Shown here in pieces: positions 1 through 10,789 of a DNA stretch of 64,000 nucleotides. A model generated the notes under the pieces. It saw only the letters and a list, made by a program, of their open reading frames with translations, was not told the DNA's origin and did no database searches. The position numbers and the translations under genes were made by a program. The DNA comes from Hofstenia miamia (lineage: Eukaryota; Xenacoelomorpha; Acoela): NCBI GenBank assembly GCA_004352715.1, contig SCFE01000075.1, positions 1,234,649-1,298,648 on the forward strand. The letters run 5' to 3'. The first letter of the stretch is position 1. Every line of letters starts with the position of its first letter.

Positions 1-320
1 GTACTGGTATCCATCATCATCCTTTGATAACTTTTTAAAGTCCATATGGACTACCTCATTAGGCCTTTCAGCTGGCCTACTCTCAAAGTTCTGCTCTTTG
101 TTCAAGTTAATGATTTGCATTTCACAAGAGACACTTCTCACATTTATTAATGACTTTGACTAAGGCTGACCTCACTCAGATAGTGACATATTGTGTATTA
201 AGGGTATTCTCCATCTGTATTATACCCATATTGCCTTGTTCATGAAATCTTCTTAGAAGATCATGCTGAAAATATTCTAGAATAGCTAAATGGTTGCTCT
301 GGCATTTTTGCATATAAGAG
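1..320 (-). pseudogene. Integrase N-terminal part of the gypsy element (broken)
   Basis: On the minus strand an HHCC-type zinc-binding region is readable. FHEQGNMG lies near 225-255, where the family normally has H...GH.G, and INKCEKCLL lies near 125-150 and holds the Cys pair. Close to the window edge (about 37-60) comes EVVHMDF, which resembles the first catalytic-Asp strand of the retroviral-type integrase core. Stops and shifts interrupt all frames. The rest of the catalytic core is outside the window. Confidence 0.7.
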
Positions 321-769
321 ACCTTGTGCATTGAGTTGCCAGTTGTATCATTTGAAGTATCTATTTGCCACAGGGTTCATAGGAAAAAACTGATCTTTTA
401 TTCTATTTATAATCTCAGATAATACTTTATCATGCCTTTGATGTTGAATTATTTCTTTTTCAGTGATCTCTTCACAGACCATGATAGGCAAGATAGCTTT
501 GCCTTGTTGGTCAGTGTTATTTCAGGCAGCAGCTCATATTCTCTTAATGGAATAAACCCAAACAGTATTCTTTCTCTGGCAGGCTTCTTCAGATCTCACT
601 CATAACTAGGAAGTGTGGTCCAATAAACAGCATTGTGATGCAGTTTTCCTGGCCAGTGCTGAATGGTAAATAGAAAGTCCTTCAAATACTTGATCTATCA
701 GGCTATGATTTTGGAATTATTGCCTGAAAACTTTTTTAAACATTTAAACATGTATGTTTGCATCAACAA

Positions 770-1005
770 AGGGATGTCTGAGTATGAAGTATCAGAATTT
801 TTTCAATGACTCTACTATGGCCAGCATTTTGCATTTAGTGGTCTTGTATTTCTGCTCTGCCACTTGCAATTTTCAACTAAAGTATTGCACAGGACTTTTG
901 ACTCCATTGATAATCTGGCACAACATGCTGCTTATCACCACCACACTATTGTCACAATCAACAATATAGTCTTTAGTGTAATCTGGTGTATTCAACATGG
1001 GGATC
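770..1005 (-). pseudogene. RNase H domain remnant of the gypsy element
   Basis: The minus-strand translation between the RT thumb and the integrase contains DYTKDYIVDCDNS, followed by a block resembling the usual PV.YFS...AE.KY...K.EMLAIVE pattern (here SPVQYFS, AEQKYKTT, MLAIVES). This is the Ty3/gypsy RNase H arrangement directly after RT. There are in-frame stops, so it is not functional. Confidence 0.75.
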
Positions 1006-1054
1006 TTCTTCAATTCCTTTTTAATCTGTTCTAAGTATTTGTGTCCATTTAAAA

Positions 1055-1830
1055 TCAGCTGACTTTTTTTAGTAATTGTGAGATTTTCTTAGTTTTCTCT
1101 ACCAAATCAGAGATGAACATCCTGTAATAGTTAAGAAAACCCATAAGTTTCTGCACTTCTTTCCTACTCATTGGTGTTTTGATCTTAACTAGGAAGTCTT
1201 TGGTGTTGGTTTTGATCAAGATCTTCCTGGGCTCAATTACTTGGCCCAAAAATGTAACTTTGTTCTGACCTAATGCCCATTTATTTCCATTCACCTTTAA
1301 TTCCAAATTTTGCAGCAGTTCAAGTGTTCACTGTAATTTGTCCAAATGCTCAGGGAAGATATCACTAGCTACTAAAATATCGTCAATGTAAGCAGAAATG
1401 CCAGGTTCCAACACATTTGCATTATTCTTCAAAACTTTGGTTACTTATTGCTGAAAGTTTGTGGGGGCATTACACAGCCCAAACACCAAAAAGTTCCACT
1501 CATATAATCTATATGGCATAATAAAAGTGTTTTTTTTGGATGTCATTAGAACCTGCCAATATGCCTTGCATAAGTCAAGACATGAGAAAAACTTATACCA
1601 GCTGGCATCATACAATAAATCCTTTATTCATGGAGAGGATATGTGTCTTTGATTGTCATATCATTTAATTTTCAAAAGTCAATACACAAGTATTATTTCT
1701 CCCCTTGTTTAATGAAGATGGTCAGAACAGTGTAGAGACTGTTACTCTCTTGTATAATCCCACTTTCAATGAGATTGCTCAAGATCTTCTCATATTATTA
1801 TTACAGATTTTCAGGGACTTGTCATACTGG
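1055..1830 (-). pseudogene. Reverse transcriptase domain of the gypsy element (broken)
   Basis: The minus strand shows the ordered RT motifs of Ty3/gypsy elements: LIESGIIQES near 1760-1790, a degenerate fingers motif (CIDF.KLND...TYPL) near 1620-1700, the FGLCNAPTNFQQ block near 1450-1480, the catalytic YIDD box at 1379-1390, and the connection segment VTFLGQVIEP...LMGFLNYYRMFI at 1110-1265. An 83-residue open stretch (1055-1306) covers the last part. Stops and frame changes elsewhere show it is inactive. The catalytic aspartates of the YIDD box are still present. Confidence 0.88.
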
Positions 1831-2906
1831 GAGTCAAATAGGGTCGTCTCAATTTCTCAATTGTATGTTCCTCTCTAATTGCCTGCCTCACACTGATGGC
1901 TCCATAGTTGAAGACTTTGCTTTTGCTTTTTAGTAGATTAGTAAATTTCTGATGCTCCACCTCATTGAGGTGTGGATGTGATTCACTAGTAACAGTGGGA
2001 ATCTTGATGCTATCTTAGGGTTCCTCCATATCATGAATTGCTGTGGATATTGTAGAGTCACTCATGGCCCATCATTTATTTTATTTTTACTTATTAGCAC
2101 TCTCTTTTATTAATTTGGTGCTATTTCTATCATTTATTTAGTGATATTTATTAATTTTCAGTGTTTCGAACTTAGTTTTCAAATTTATTATAATTGTCCC
2201 CTCAATTAAAGAGTACATGTAATTGCTAATTTAATTTGTGAGGAAGAAAAGTGAATTTTGTAAAACAGTAAATATTTACATTTTCTATGTATAAATTAGG
2301 GAACTTATTGTTGCAATTGTCAAAATAAATCTCATTCTTACTGGATAACATTTGCTTTTCTATCATTTATCTATTATTTTAGCATTGGTATTAATCTGAT
2401 AATAAAACTGTAAGATCTGGTGATAATGTGGGAGGCAATAACTTGCTCCTTGACAGATGTGAGCAGCCCATATTGTGGTCACTTTAAGGCTACATATAGG
2501 TATAGGAAATAAAAGAACTTCACTCTCAATTGATCATACATGCACATAACATCACATATGTGTATACATAGTAATTACATGTTATTAATATCTTATTACA
2601 TAAGCTGAGATAACCAGAACTCTGAGCTAAATTTGTTTCATTGAGCTAGAAATTAAACTTGAGATGCACAATAAGCACCTTGGCTGGTAAGGATGGTTTC
2701 TAATGATTTGGCTCAGGTGTGATGCCATGTAAATTAGTTGCTAGCTGGAATGCCTTCTTGGAAATGGTTTCAGTTCTTTTTTCTACAGTGAAATTGGCAA
2801 ACTACAAATCTTCATTTGTTTTGTTAGAGTACAGGCCACTCTTGGCAATGGTAAATTCTTTCAACCTTCATACTGCTCAAGCTGCTAGATGCACCCTGTG
2901 ATTCTA

Positions 2907-3141
2907 NNNNNNNNNNNNNNNNNNNNNNNNNNNNNNNNNNNNNNNNNNNNNNNNNNNNNNNNNNNNNNNNNNNNNNNNNNNNNNNNNNNNNNNNNNNNNN
3001 NNNNNNNNNNNNNNNNNNNNNNNNNNNNNNNNNNNNNNNNNNNNNNNNNNNNNNNNNNNNNNNNNNNNNNNNNNNNNNNNNNNNNNNNNNNNNNNNNNNN
3101 NNNNNNNNNNNNNNNNNNNNNNNNNNNNNNNNNNNNNNNNN
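2907..3141. other. Assembly gap (235 N)
   Basis: A run of N. The left LTR copy ends abruptly here, and an unrelated younger LTR fragment begins on the right. Confidence 1.
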
Positions 3142-3326
3142 CGTAATAATTTTCCCTCGTAAATTAAATTTGGGCAAACAAAAGCACCAACGAGGGGACA
3201 CAAAACTAGTAGCAACAAAACTAATCTCGAAAATGACTTGAAACGTCATAGTGACGTCAAAATACAGTGGATTTAAATCGAAATCAAAAGATATAAAAAG
3301 CACAAAATTCCCCGAGCAACTCTACA
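3142..3326 (-). repeat. 3' LTR of a second, younger LTR element (family C)
   Basis: On the minus strand this begins TGTAGAGTTGC at 3326 and runs into the gap. A run of Gs (GGGGGGGG, plus-strand 3330-3337) lies just upstream on the minus strand, as expected for a polypurine tract next to a 3' LTR. It contains TTTTTATATC as a possible TATA element and an ACGTCA motif. The sequence is nearly identical to the 190-bp copy at 7100-7289, but its CpG sites are intact, suggesting a more recent arrival. Confidence 0.65.
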
Positions 3327-3353
3327 TGCCCCCCCCTTGCTCAAATTAATTTT

Positions 3354-3822
3354 CGGCTAATAACTGGAGGGCTGGCCCGGAAACAATGCTTTGAGTAGCT
3401 ACGATCATCTTTGCTGTGAGCTCGTCGTCCCATGTCATGACCTCGGAGTAACTAGATTCATGAGTTAGCTGCATTAGTACCTCCCTCTGCTTGATCACTT
3501 CGTCTTTTAATCAGAGGAACTTGATGTTGGGCATCTGATCACTGACTGGGCAATTTCTTCGGAGGTTGTTTAGCCGCCTAGTGAAAGTATCATAAAATCG
3601 TTCGTAGAGCCTCAGGCCTTTCAGCGTGATCATGAGCGTCATTGTAGCATCTGTGTCCGAAGTGTGAGCATCGTCAGCACTTATCTCAGTGTCCAGATAG
3701 AAGTGCATAAAAACCTGGCAAAGGGATCCCATGGTGGTGGCGTGGTCTATGAACAGCGAGCAGTACTCCTGGACCTGACTTAGTGTCATCTCTTCCGGCT
3801 AAGACATTAGCTCAAATCATCG
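3354..3822 (-). pseudogene. 3'-terminal ORF of LTR element C, product not recognised
   Basis: The minus strand is open for 92 codons (3511-3789). After a single TGA the same frame continues for about 50 more codons (for example HESSYSEVMTWDD and GPALQLLAEN) to a TAA near 3354, about a dozen bases before the polypurine tract. The position makes it the last ORF of the element whose 3' LTR is at 3142-3326. The stop lies in a CTC-TGA context that a CGA codon would give by one CpG transition. G+C is clearly higher than in the surroundings. I do not recognise the protein; it could be the end of a polyprotein or an extra ORF. Confidence 0.5.
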
Positions 3823-4822
3823 NNNNNNNNNNNNNNNNNNNNNNNNNNNNNNNNNNNNNNNNNNNNNNNNNNNNNNNNNNNNNNNNNNNNNNNNNNNNNN
3901 NNNNNNNNNNNNNNNNNNNNNNNNNNNNNNNNNNNNNNNNNNNNNNNNNNNNNNNNNNNNNNNNNNNNNNNNNNNNNNNNNNNNNNNNNNNNNNNNNNNN
4001 NNNNNNNNNNNNNNNNNNNNNNNNNNNNNNNNNNNNNNNNNNNNNNNNNNNNNNNNNNNNNNNNNNNNNNNNNNNNNNNNNNNNNNNNNNNNNNNNNNNN
4101 NNNNNNNNNNNNNNNNNNNNNNNNNNNNNNNNNNNNNNNNNNNNNNNNNNNNNNNNNNNNNNNNNNNNNNNNNNNNNNNNNNNNNNNNNNNNNNNNNNNN
4201 NNNNNNNNNNNNNNNNNNNNNNNNNNNNNNNNNNNNNNNNNNNNNNNNNNNNNNNNNNNNNNNNNNNNNNNNNNNNNNNNNNNNNNNNNNNNNNNNNNNN
4301 NNNNNNNNNNNNNNNNNNNNNNNNNNNNNNNNNNNNNNNNNNNNNNNNNNNNNNNNNNNNNNNNNNNNNNNNNNNNNNNNNNNNNNNNNNNNNNNNNNNN
4401 NNNNNNNNNNNNNNNNNNNNNNNNNNNNNNNNNNNNNNNNNNNNNNNNNNNNNNNNNNNNNNNNNNNNNNNNNNNNNNNNNNNNNNNNNNNNNNNNNNNN
4501 NNNNNNNNNNNNNNNNNNNNNNNNNNNNNNNNNNNNNNNNNNNNNNNNNNNNNNNNNNNNNNNNNNNNNNNNNNNNNNNNNNNNNNNNNNNNNNNNNNNN
4601 NNNNNNNNNNNNNNNNNNNNNNNNNNNNNNNNNNNNNNNNNNNNNNNNNNNNNNNNNNNNNNNNNNNNNNNNNNNNNNNNNNNNNNNNNNNNNNNNNNNN
4701 NNNNNNNNNNNNNNNNNNNNNNNNNNNNNNNNNNNNNNNNNNNNNNNNNNNNNNNNNNNNNNNNNNNNNNNNNNNNNNNNNNNNNNNNNNNNNNNNNNNN
4801 NNNNNNNNNNNNNNNNNNNNNN
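3823..4822. other. Assembly gap (exactly 1000 N)
   Basis: A run of exactly 1000 N, probably a placeholder of unknown true length. The two sides belong to different repeat families, so the internal order of 2907-4822 is uncertain. Confidence 1.
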
Positions 4823-5449
4823 GCAATTGTCAAAATAAATCTCATTCTTACTGGATAACATTTGCTTTTCTATCATTTATCTATTATTTTAGCATTGGTA
4901 TTAATCTGATAATAAAACTGTAAGATCTGGTGATAATGTGGGAGGCAATAACTTGCTCCTTGACAGATGTGAGCAGCCCATATTGTGGTCGCTTTAAGGC
5001 TACATATAGGTATAGGAAATAAAAGAACTTCACTCTCAATTGATCATACATGCACATAACATCACACTATGCAAATATACTATGCCATTGGCATATGTGT
5101 ATACATAGTAATTACATGTTATTAATATCTTATTACATAAGCTGAGATAACCAGAACTCTGAGCTAAATTTGTTTCATTGAGCTAGAAATTAAACTTGAG
5201 ATGCACAATAAGCACCTTGGCTGGTAAGGATGGTTTCTAATGATTTGGCTCAGGTGTGATGCCATGTAAATTAGTTGCTAGCTGGAATGCCTTCTTGGAA
5301 ATGGTTTCAGTTCTTTTTTCTACAGTGAAATTGGCAAACTACAAATCTTCATTTGTTTTGTTAGAGTACAGGCCACTCTTGGCAATGGTAAATTCTTTCA
5401 ACCTTCATACTGCTCAAGCTGCTAGATGCACCCTGTGATTCTATAATAT

Positions 5450-6040
5450 TGTTAAACAGGCAGTGTTCATATTTTCTATTCAAACAGGCATGGTAACAAT
5501 TTCCAGTTGTGACATGTTGAAGTGGATGGGGAACTTGGAGCTGTTTAGAATCATAATACAAGTCTTCCTATTCTTCACATGACATAAATCAGGTGAAAAG
5601 TTAATGCCTTTATGGTAGCTCCCTTTTTGCACAGAAATCATGTCACCACTGTAATGGCTGTCTGTAAATACTGTGGCTCTTGCCCAGTGTCAGGCTTCAA
5701 GAAAAACAGGCTCAGTGAACTTGAAATAAATTTCCTTTTCAGGAATCACAGTGAGTTGTGTGACTTTGTGATCTTTAATGGATATAGTATTATTTCCATA
5801 GTGTAGAATCAGTGGCTGGTAGGAAAACTTAACTAGAAACTTAATTGACTCCAAAAAGGTTTAGATAGCGTTTACAGAACAGCCATGATTCCAGAGCAGG
5901 GATTAACTTAGAACTTATGACATGTAGATGTAACATTGGTAATTCATCCAATTAACAGAACTAATTTAGGTAACAACCAAGATGACCAATTCCTGTATCT
6001 TCCAGCCAAAGCGGAACGTCCAGAAGTAAAGTGCTTAACC
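5450..6040 (-). pseudogene. Protease-RT linker segment of the gypsy element
   Basis: One minus-strand frame is open over most of this stretch and reads like the linker between protease and RT in gypsy polyproteins, for example KDHKVTQLTVIPEKEIYFKF and VFTDSHYSGDMISVQKGSY. Its frame leads across the ATAT-flanked insertion to the RT start below 2050. There are some stops. Identification rests mainly on its place in the element. Confidence 0.55.
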
Positions 6041-7040
6041 NNNNNNNNNNNNNNNNNNNNNNNNNNNNNNNNNNNNNNNNNNNNNNNNNNNNNNNNNNNN
6101 NNNNNNNNNNNNNNNNNNNNNNNNNNNNNNNNNNNNNNNNNNNNNNNNNNNNNNNNNNNNNNNNNNNNNNNNNNNNNNNNNNNNNNNNNNNNNNNNNNNN
6201 NNNNNNNNNNNNNNNNNNNNNNNNNNNNNNNNNNNNNNNNNNNNNNNNNNNNNNNNNNNNNNNNNNNNNNNNNNNNNNNNNNNNNNNNNNNNNNNNNNNN
6301 NNNNNNNNNNNNNNNNNNNNNNNNNNNNNNNNNNNNNNNNNNNNNNNNNNNNNNNNNNNNNNNNNNNNNNNNNNNNNNNNNNNNNNNNNNNNNNNNNNNN
6401 NNNNNNNNNNNNNNNNNNNNNNNNNNNNNNNNNNNNNNNNNNNNNNNNNNNNNNNNNNNNNNNNNNNNNNNNNNNNNNNNNNNNNNNNNNNNNNNNNNNN
6501 NNNNNNNNNNNNNNNNNNNNNNNNNNNNNNNNNNNNNNNNNNNNNNNNNNNNNNNNNNNNNNNNNNNNNNNNNNNNNNNNNNNNNNNNNNNNNNNNNNNN
6601 NNNNNNNNNNNNNNNNNNNNNNNNNNNNNNNNNNNNNNNNNNNNNNNNNNNNNNNNNNNNNNNNNNNNNNNNNNNNNNNNNNNNNNNNNNNNNNNNNNNN
6701 NNNNNNNNNNNNNNNNNNNNNNNNNNNNNNNNNNNNNNNNNNNNNNNNNNNNNNNNNNNNNNNNNNNNNNNNNNNNNNNNNNNNNNNNNNNNNNNNNNNN
6801 NNNNNNNNNNNNNNNNNNNNNNNNNNNNNNNNNNNNNNNNNNNNNNNNNNNNNNNNNNNNNNNNNNNNNNNNNNNNNNNNNNNNNNNNNNNNNNNNNNNN
6901 NNNNNNNNNNNNNNNNNNNNNNNNNNNNNNNNNNNNNNNNNNNNNNNNNNNNNNNNNNNNNNNNNNNNNNNNNNNNNNNNNNNNNNNNNNNNNNNNNNNN
7001 NNNNNNNNNNNNNNNNNNNNNNNNNNNNNNNNNNNNNNNN
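6041..7040. other. Assembly gap (exactly 1000 N)
   Basis: A run of exactly 1000 N inside the gypsy element, between the protease and the protease-RT linker. The true length is unknown. Confidence 1.
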
Positions 7041-7099
7041 AAAAGATTCAGTTTTACCTGCCTTTGTTTACAATAATTGATATTCAACATAGTTTAACA

Positions 7100-7289
7100 T
7101 GCTCGTAATAATTTTCCCTCATAAATTAAATTTGAGCAAAACAAAAGCACCAATGAGGGGACACAAAACTAGTAGCAACAAAACTAATCTCAAAAATGAC
7201 TTGAAACATCATAGTGACGTCAAAATACAGTGGATTTAAATTGAAATCAAAAGATATAAAAAGCACAAAATTCCCTGAGCAACTCTACA
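7100..7289 (-). repeat. Solo LTR of family C, CpG-decayed copy
   Basis: About 190 bp, starting TG and ending CA. It matches the LTR fragment at 3142-3326 almost base for base. It interrupts the gypsy protease just after the ILGSDF motif region. Of the seven substitutions between the copies, six are CG in the other copy and TG or CA here. No clear target-site duplication is visible: the flanks are TAACA and ATAGT. Confidence 0.65.
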
Positions 7290-7600
7290 ATAGTCTATGA
7301 CACAGGCATTACATTCTAATAAATCACTTCCTAAAATGATTTCATATGGCAATGGTTGGTCTAAATAAGTCTACTTGAAACAGTTCTTTGTTGATTCAAA
7401 TTTGTACATTGCAGACTCTTCCTTTGATGGAGATCTTGTACCCTGAAGCATCACTTAGACAAATACATGAAGAGTCTAATGTGTCTCACCTCATGCAAAA
7501 TGACATGGAACATTCATTGCTAATGATCAAGGCTGAGGCTCTGGCATCCACATTTGCATGCACTAAGCTCCCATTAACTTTGAATGGAATTACATGTTTT
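7290..7600 (-). pseudogene. Aspartic protease remnant of the gypsy element
   Basis: The minus strand encodes VNGSLVHANVDARASALI, in which VDARAS occupies the place of the retroviral-type active-site D-T/S-G-A triad; the key Gly is replaced. About 70 residues later PYEIILGSDF follows, the conserved second motif (ILG.DF). Stops and shifts interrupt it. It sits between the gag zinc knuckle and the RT, as expected. Confidence 0.8.
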
Positions 7601-7744
7601 TCATCATGTTGGTGATCACAAGAATGTCCTGTGTTTGGCTGTCAGGAGGCAGTGCTTCAGCAAGTTTAAAGACTTGATGAGATCAGTAATATCAGTGTTA
7701 GTTTCAGGTATTTTGATCAAAAACCCATCTCTGTCAGCCATTAT

Positions 7745-8230
7745 TCAAATGGCAGCACTACAATTAGTTCTTAGATGGCTCTTCTGTCCACATTGATAGC
7801 ATTGGACAGTGGAAGGGTCAAACTCTTTATTAGGAAGAGGAGCACTGGGCAGACTCTCCTTTAACCTAAACTTACCAGGATCAGACTTGCTCTTCATCTC
7901 ACTGATATCCTGATTGATTTGACTCAAGTTATAAATTAAGTAGACCATGCTAATAGCTTTTCAAATAATGGTGTGAAGATCATCTTTGGGGTCACATTTT
8001 AACTCTAGACAACTACAAATATATTGAGGGAAACTGTGACAAATATATGAAAAGAGATCATGCCTGGAGTATTCAGGTGACAAGTTGCTCAATCAAAACA
8101 ATCATTCAATTTGAGTAATGTAATTTTGGACATTGTTGCCCTTTTAAAAGATATCTCATACAGCAGAGTCTTATATTGGTGCTTTATGTGGGGAGCATGG
8201 TAATGATCTTCAAAATAACCCATAAGCAAT
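7745..8230 (-). pseudogene. Gag C-terminal half with CCHC zinc knuckle
   Basis: An open minus-strand stretch (7745-7948) ends with CYQCGQKSHLRTNC, a perfect CX2CX4HX4C nucleic-acid-binding knuckle at 7760-7801. Upstream, broken frames continue to 8230 with gag-like text (NNVQNYITQIE, LSPEYSRHDLFSYI). The LTR insertion at 8234-8925 cuts gag here; the N-terminal half continues beyond 8930. Confidence 0.8.
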
Positions 8231-8233
8231 TAA

Positions 8234-8925
8234 TGTAGAGTCACTCAGGGCCCCTATTTTTACTTTCATATATTTAATGGCACTCTCCTTTATTAACTTG
8301 GTGCTAATTAATGATTTAATTCAGTGATTTTAATGATTTTTAGTGTTTTTGAACTTAAGTAGTTATTAATTGTCCCCTCAATCAAGTTGGGCATGTAATT
8401 GCTTGGTTGAATTGCAAAGGAATTGAAGTGAATTTTGTAAAACAGTAAATATTTACCTTGTTCTTGTATATAAGTAGGGAAATCATTGTAGCAAACATCA
8501 AATAAATTTTGCCTTGCTGGATACCATTTGCTATTTTTATTTACTTATTATCTTTAACCCTTTTTAGCTATGGTATTGATTTAATAAGAATGCATTTGTA
8601 AGATCCAGCAATAATGTGGGAGGAACTATGCTGTGCCTGGGGTGACAACTGGCTCCTGGACAGAGGGTAGCCCATATATTGTGGTCACTTTAGGGCTACA
8701 TATACGTATAGGGAATAAGAAACTGTTAACATTGATCAGTTCATACATGCACTTAACAACAACACAATGCAAATATAATATTCCATTGGTGAATGAGAAT
8801 ACATGGCAATTACATGTGATTATATTTTATTTAATGAGCTGAGATAAGAAGTACACTGAGCTAAATTTGTTTATTGAGCTGGAAATTAATACTAGAGACA
8901 CTTAGATGCACCCCATGATTCTACA
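8234..8925 (+). repeat. Solo LTR (family A/B) inserted in gag, TSD TTAA
   Basis: 692 bp beginning TGTAGAGTCA and ending TGATTCTACA, flanked on both sides by TTAA (8230-8233 and 8926-8929). It is a diverged, shorter relative of the LTR at 2051. A TATATAAG element (about 8466) followed by AATAAA (about 8500) supports plus orientation. The reading of gag resumes on both sides. TTAA is also the piggyBac target, but the ends lack the CCC-type piggyBac termini and the unit has LTR-like signals, so an LTR is preferred. Confidence 0.72.
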
Positions 8926-9890
8926 TTAATAACTGGTTTTAGTTTCACAATCTAGCATCATATATTGGTTGTAAGCCAACCCTTGGAGATACAAAAGAAA
9001 CTGAGATGCAGCCATATCTTGCATATTACAATATTGTTTCAATGTTAGTTTGAACAGAAAAAAGATTGTGATACTTCATACTTCATCAATATTACCAGTG
9101 AACTTTGGTAACACTGAGTGCTTATTAAAATATACTTGTCCACTACTGGGTTTCAGTAGAAGAATCAACTCAAAAAACAATGGCCAGCTGAACATCACAG
9201 ACCTGATAGGTCTACTGAGATGGGGAATTGCAAACATGGCCAGCTGAACATCACAGACCTGATAGGTCTACTGAGATGGGGAATTGCACAGATGACAGGC
9301 TCTGCAATCATAGGCAAAGCTGTAGTACTAACTGGAGCCAATGAAATGTCATGCATTGCATGGGGGGATCAGCATGGCCACTGTAGAAAATGTTGACACA
9401 GGAGNAAATTTGTTTATTGAGCTGGAAATTAATACTAGAGACACTTAGATGCACCCCATGATTCTACATTAATAACTGGTTTTAGTTTCACAATCTAGCA
9501 TCATATATTGGTTGTAAGCCAACCCTTGGAGATACAAAAGAAACTGAGATGCAGCCATATCTTGCATATTACAATATTGTTTCAATGTTAGTTTGAACAG
9601 AAAAAAGATTGTGATACTTCATACTTCATCAATATTACCAGTGAACTTTGGTAACACTGAGTGCTTATTAAAATATACTTGTCCACTACTGGGTTTCAGT
9701 AGAAGAATCAACTCAGTAAACAATGGCCAGCTAATCATCACAGACCTGATAGGTCTACTGAGATGGGGACTTGCACAGATGACAGGCTCTGCAATCATAG
9801 GCACAGCTGTAGTACTAACTGGAGCCATTGAAATGTCATGCATTGCATGGGGGATCAGCATGGCTACTGTAGAAAATGTTGACACAGGAG
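8863..9890. repeat. Direct duplication of LTR end plus gag, joined at a single N (9405)
   Basis: Positions 8863-9404 and 9406-9890 are two copies of the same segment, differing at a handful of bases and by a 56-bp internal tandem duplication (9181-9292) present only in the left copy. The join is a single N. Two alleles or two near-identical repeats placed side by side by the assembler is the simplest reading. Confidence 0.8.
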
Positions 9891-9942
9891 TGATAGATGA
9901 TTGTGTAAAGGTAGGATAACAATTTACAAGTGATGTAGCCAA
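8930..9942 (-). pseudogene. Gag N-terminal half of the gypsy element
   Basis: The minus strand is open from 9942 to 9619. Its end (LPKFTGNIDEV) continues, after a stop, into a typical retrotransposon gag opening (FLLYLQGLAYNQYMML near 8945-9000 and again in the duplicated copy). Further upstream (9950-10500) the frame is rich in Glu, Gln and Leu and resembles a coiled coil (ELNTQHIEYQCMERKLLEV). Broken in several places. The plus-strand open stretch 9593-9919 is its shadow. Confidence 0.6.
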
Positions 9943-10789
9943 GGAGGCAGACTGGGGTGTTGCACTTGCAGAAGTTTCATAGAGTGGTGGTTGACAATCT
10001 TATTGGGAAGACAGCATCTGGGCAAATTGATTAGTTAATTTCTTGCTAAAGGCATCCAAGACCTCATTCAACACAGTGTGAGTAACATAACTAGCAGAAC
10101 TGTGAGATGAGGCTGGTTCCTCTTCACAGGCAGGTGTATCATTTACAGCAGGGTAAGCTCACTAATTTGGAGTTCTAACAACATTATCACTTCCAGCAAC
10201 TTCCTCTCCATGCATTGGTACTCAATGTGCTGGGTGTTCAGCTCAGTTTGTAAAGACACAATACTCCTTTCACTTTCTATTCACATGGCTAGTTTTTGGG
10301 GCAACAACTCTTTGAGATGCTCAATCTCCAATGTCTGAGTGTTAAATTGAAGTGCTGGTTTTCCAGAATGACAAGCAGTAATCAGTGGAGCATTCTGAGT
10401 GTTGAGGATTCAACAGTCATTTATGGGAGAGGTTTGGCTAGGGGAAGTAGGTAGAGACAAATTCACTATTGATCCAATGGCACAAGGGGTAATGTTTGGG
10501 CTACCAATACTTGTGCAAGGGATACCCTGCAAGGGAGTCCCAAGATGAGAAAAACAACAGTATGACTAGAATCTATTTCATAAAAAGTAAGAAATCAAAA
10601 ATTCTCAGAAAATCTATTGAAATTTGGGAGCACTCACAATTAATGCAGCAACAATAGTTAACAGAACAGCAGCAACACCAAAGTGGTATGGACATGGTAG
10701 TACTTGGTAATAAATCAACAATGTAACAGCACAGACAAAATAAAAAGAACCAGAACAAACAAGTTAAGAACATCAGGTGAAAGTTCAAA

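Larger units (their letters stand above)
2051..5445 (+). mobile_element. LTR insertion(s) within the gypsy pol region, flanked by ATAT
   Basis: A sequence starting TGTAGAGTCA (2051) and another ending TGATTCTATA (5445) are flanked by the same 4-bp word, ATAT (2047-2050 and 5446-5449), which looks like a target-site duplication. The left copy (2051-2906) and right copy (4823-5445) overlap in sequence and are almost identical from 2314/4823 onward. The right copy has an extra ~28 bp near 5068-5095. The two copies imply an LTR of about 886 bp. A TATA-like TGTATAAA (about 2287) and AATAAA (about 2324) suggest plus orientation. Either this is a short full element with two LTRs, or one solo LTR assembled twice around gaps. 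Confidence 0.65.

Noticed and set aside
2719-2901. 60-codon plus-strand frame, repeated identically at 5256-5438
   Set aside because: Both copies lie inside the same LTR; the frame is a by-product of the repeat, not a gene.
3783-4838. Open frames of more than 300 codons across N runs (also 2824-3303, 5936-7108 and 27680-28558)
   Set aside because: They consist almost entirely of unknown residues translated from N; only the real sequence at 28143-28558 (Penelope endonuclease) carries information.
9593-9919. 108-codon plus-strand open frame with a hydrophobic middle
   Set aside because: It is antisense to a minus-strand gag frame with better similarity (LPKFTGNIDEV, YLQGLAYNQ) and is partly repeated by the assembly duplication.
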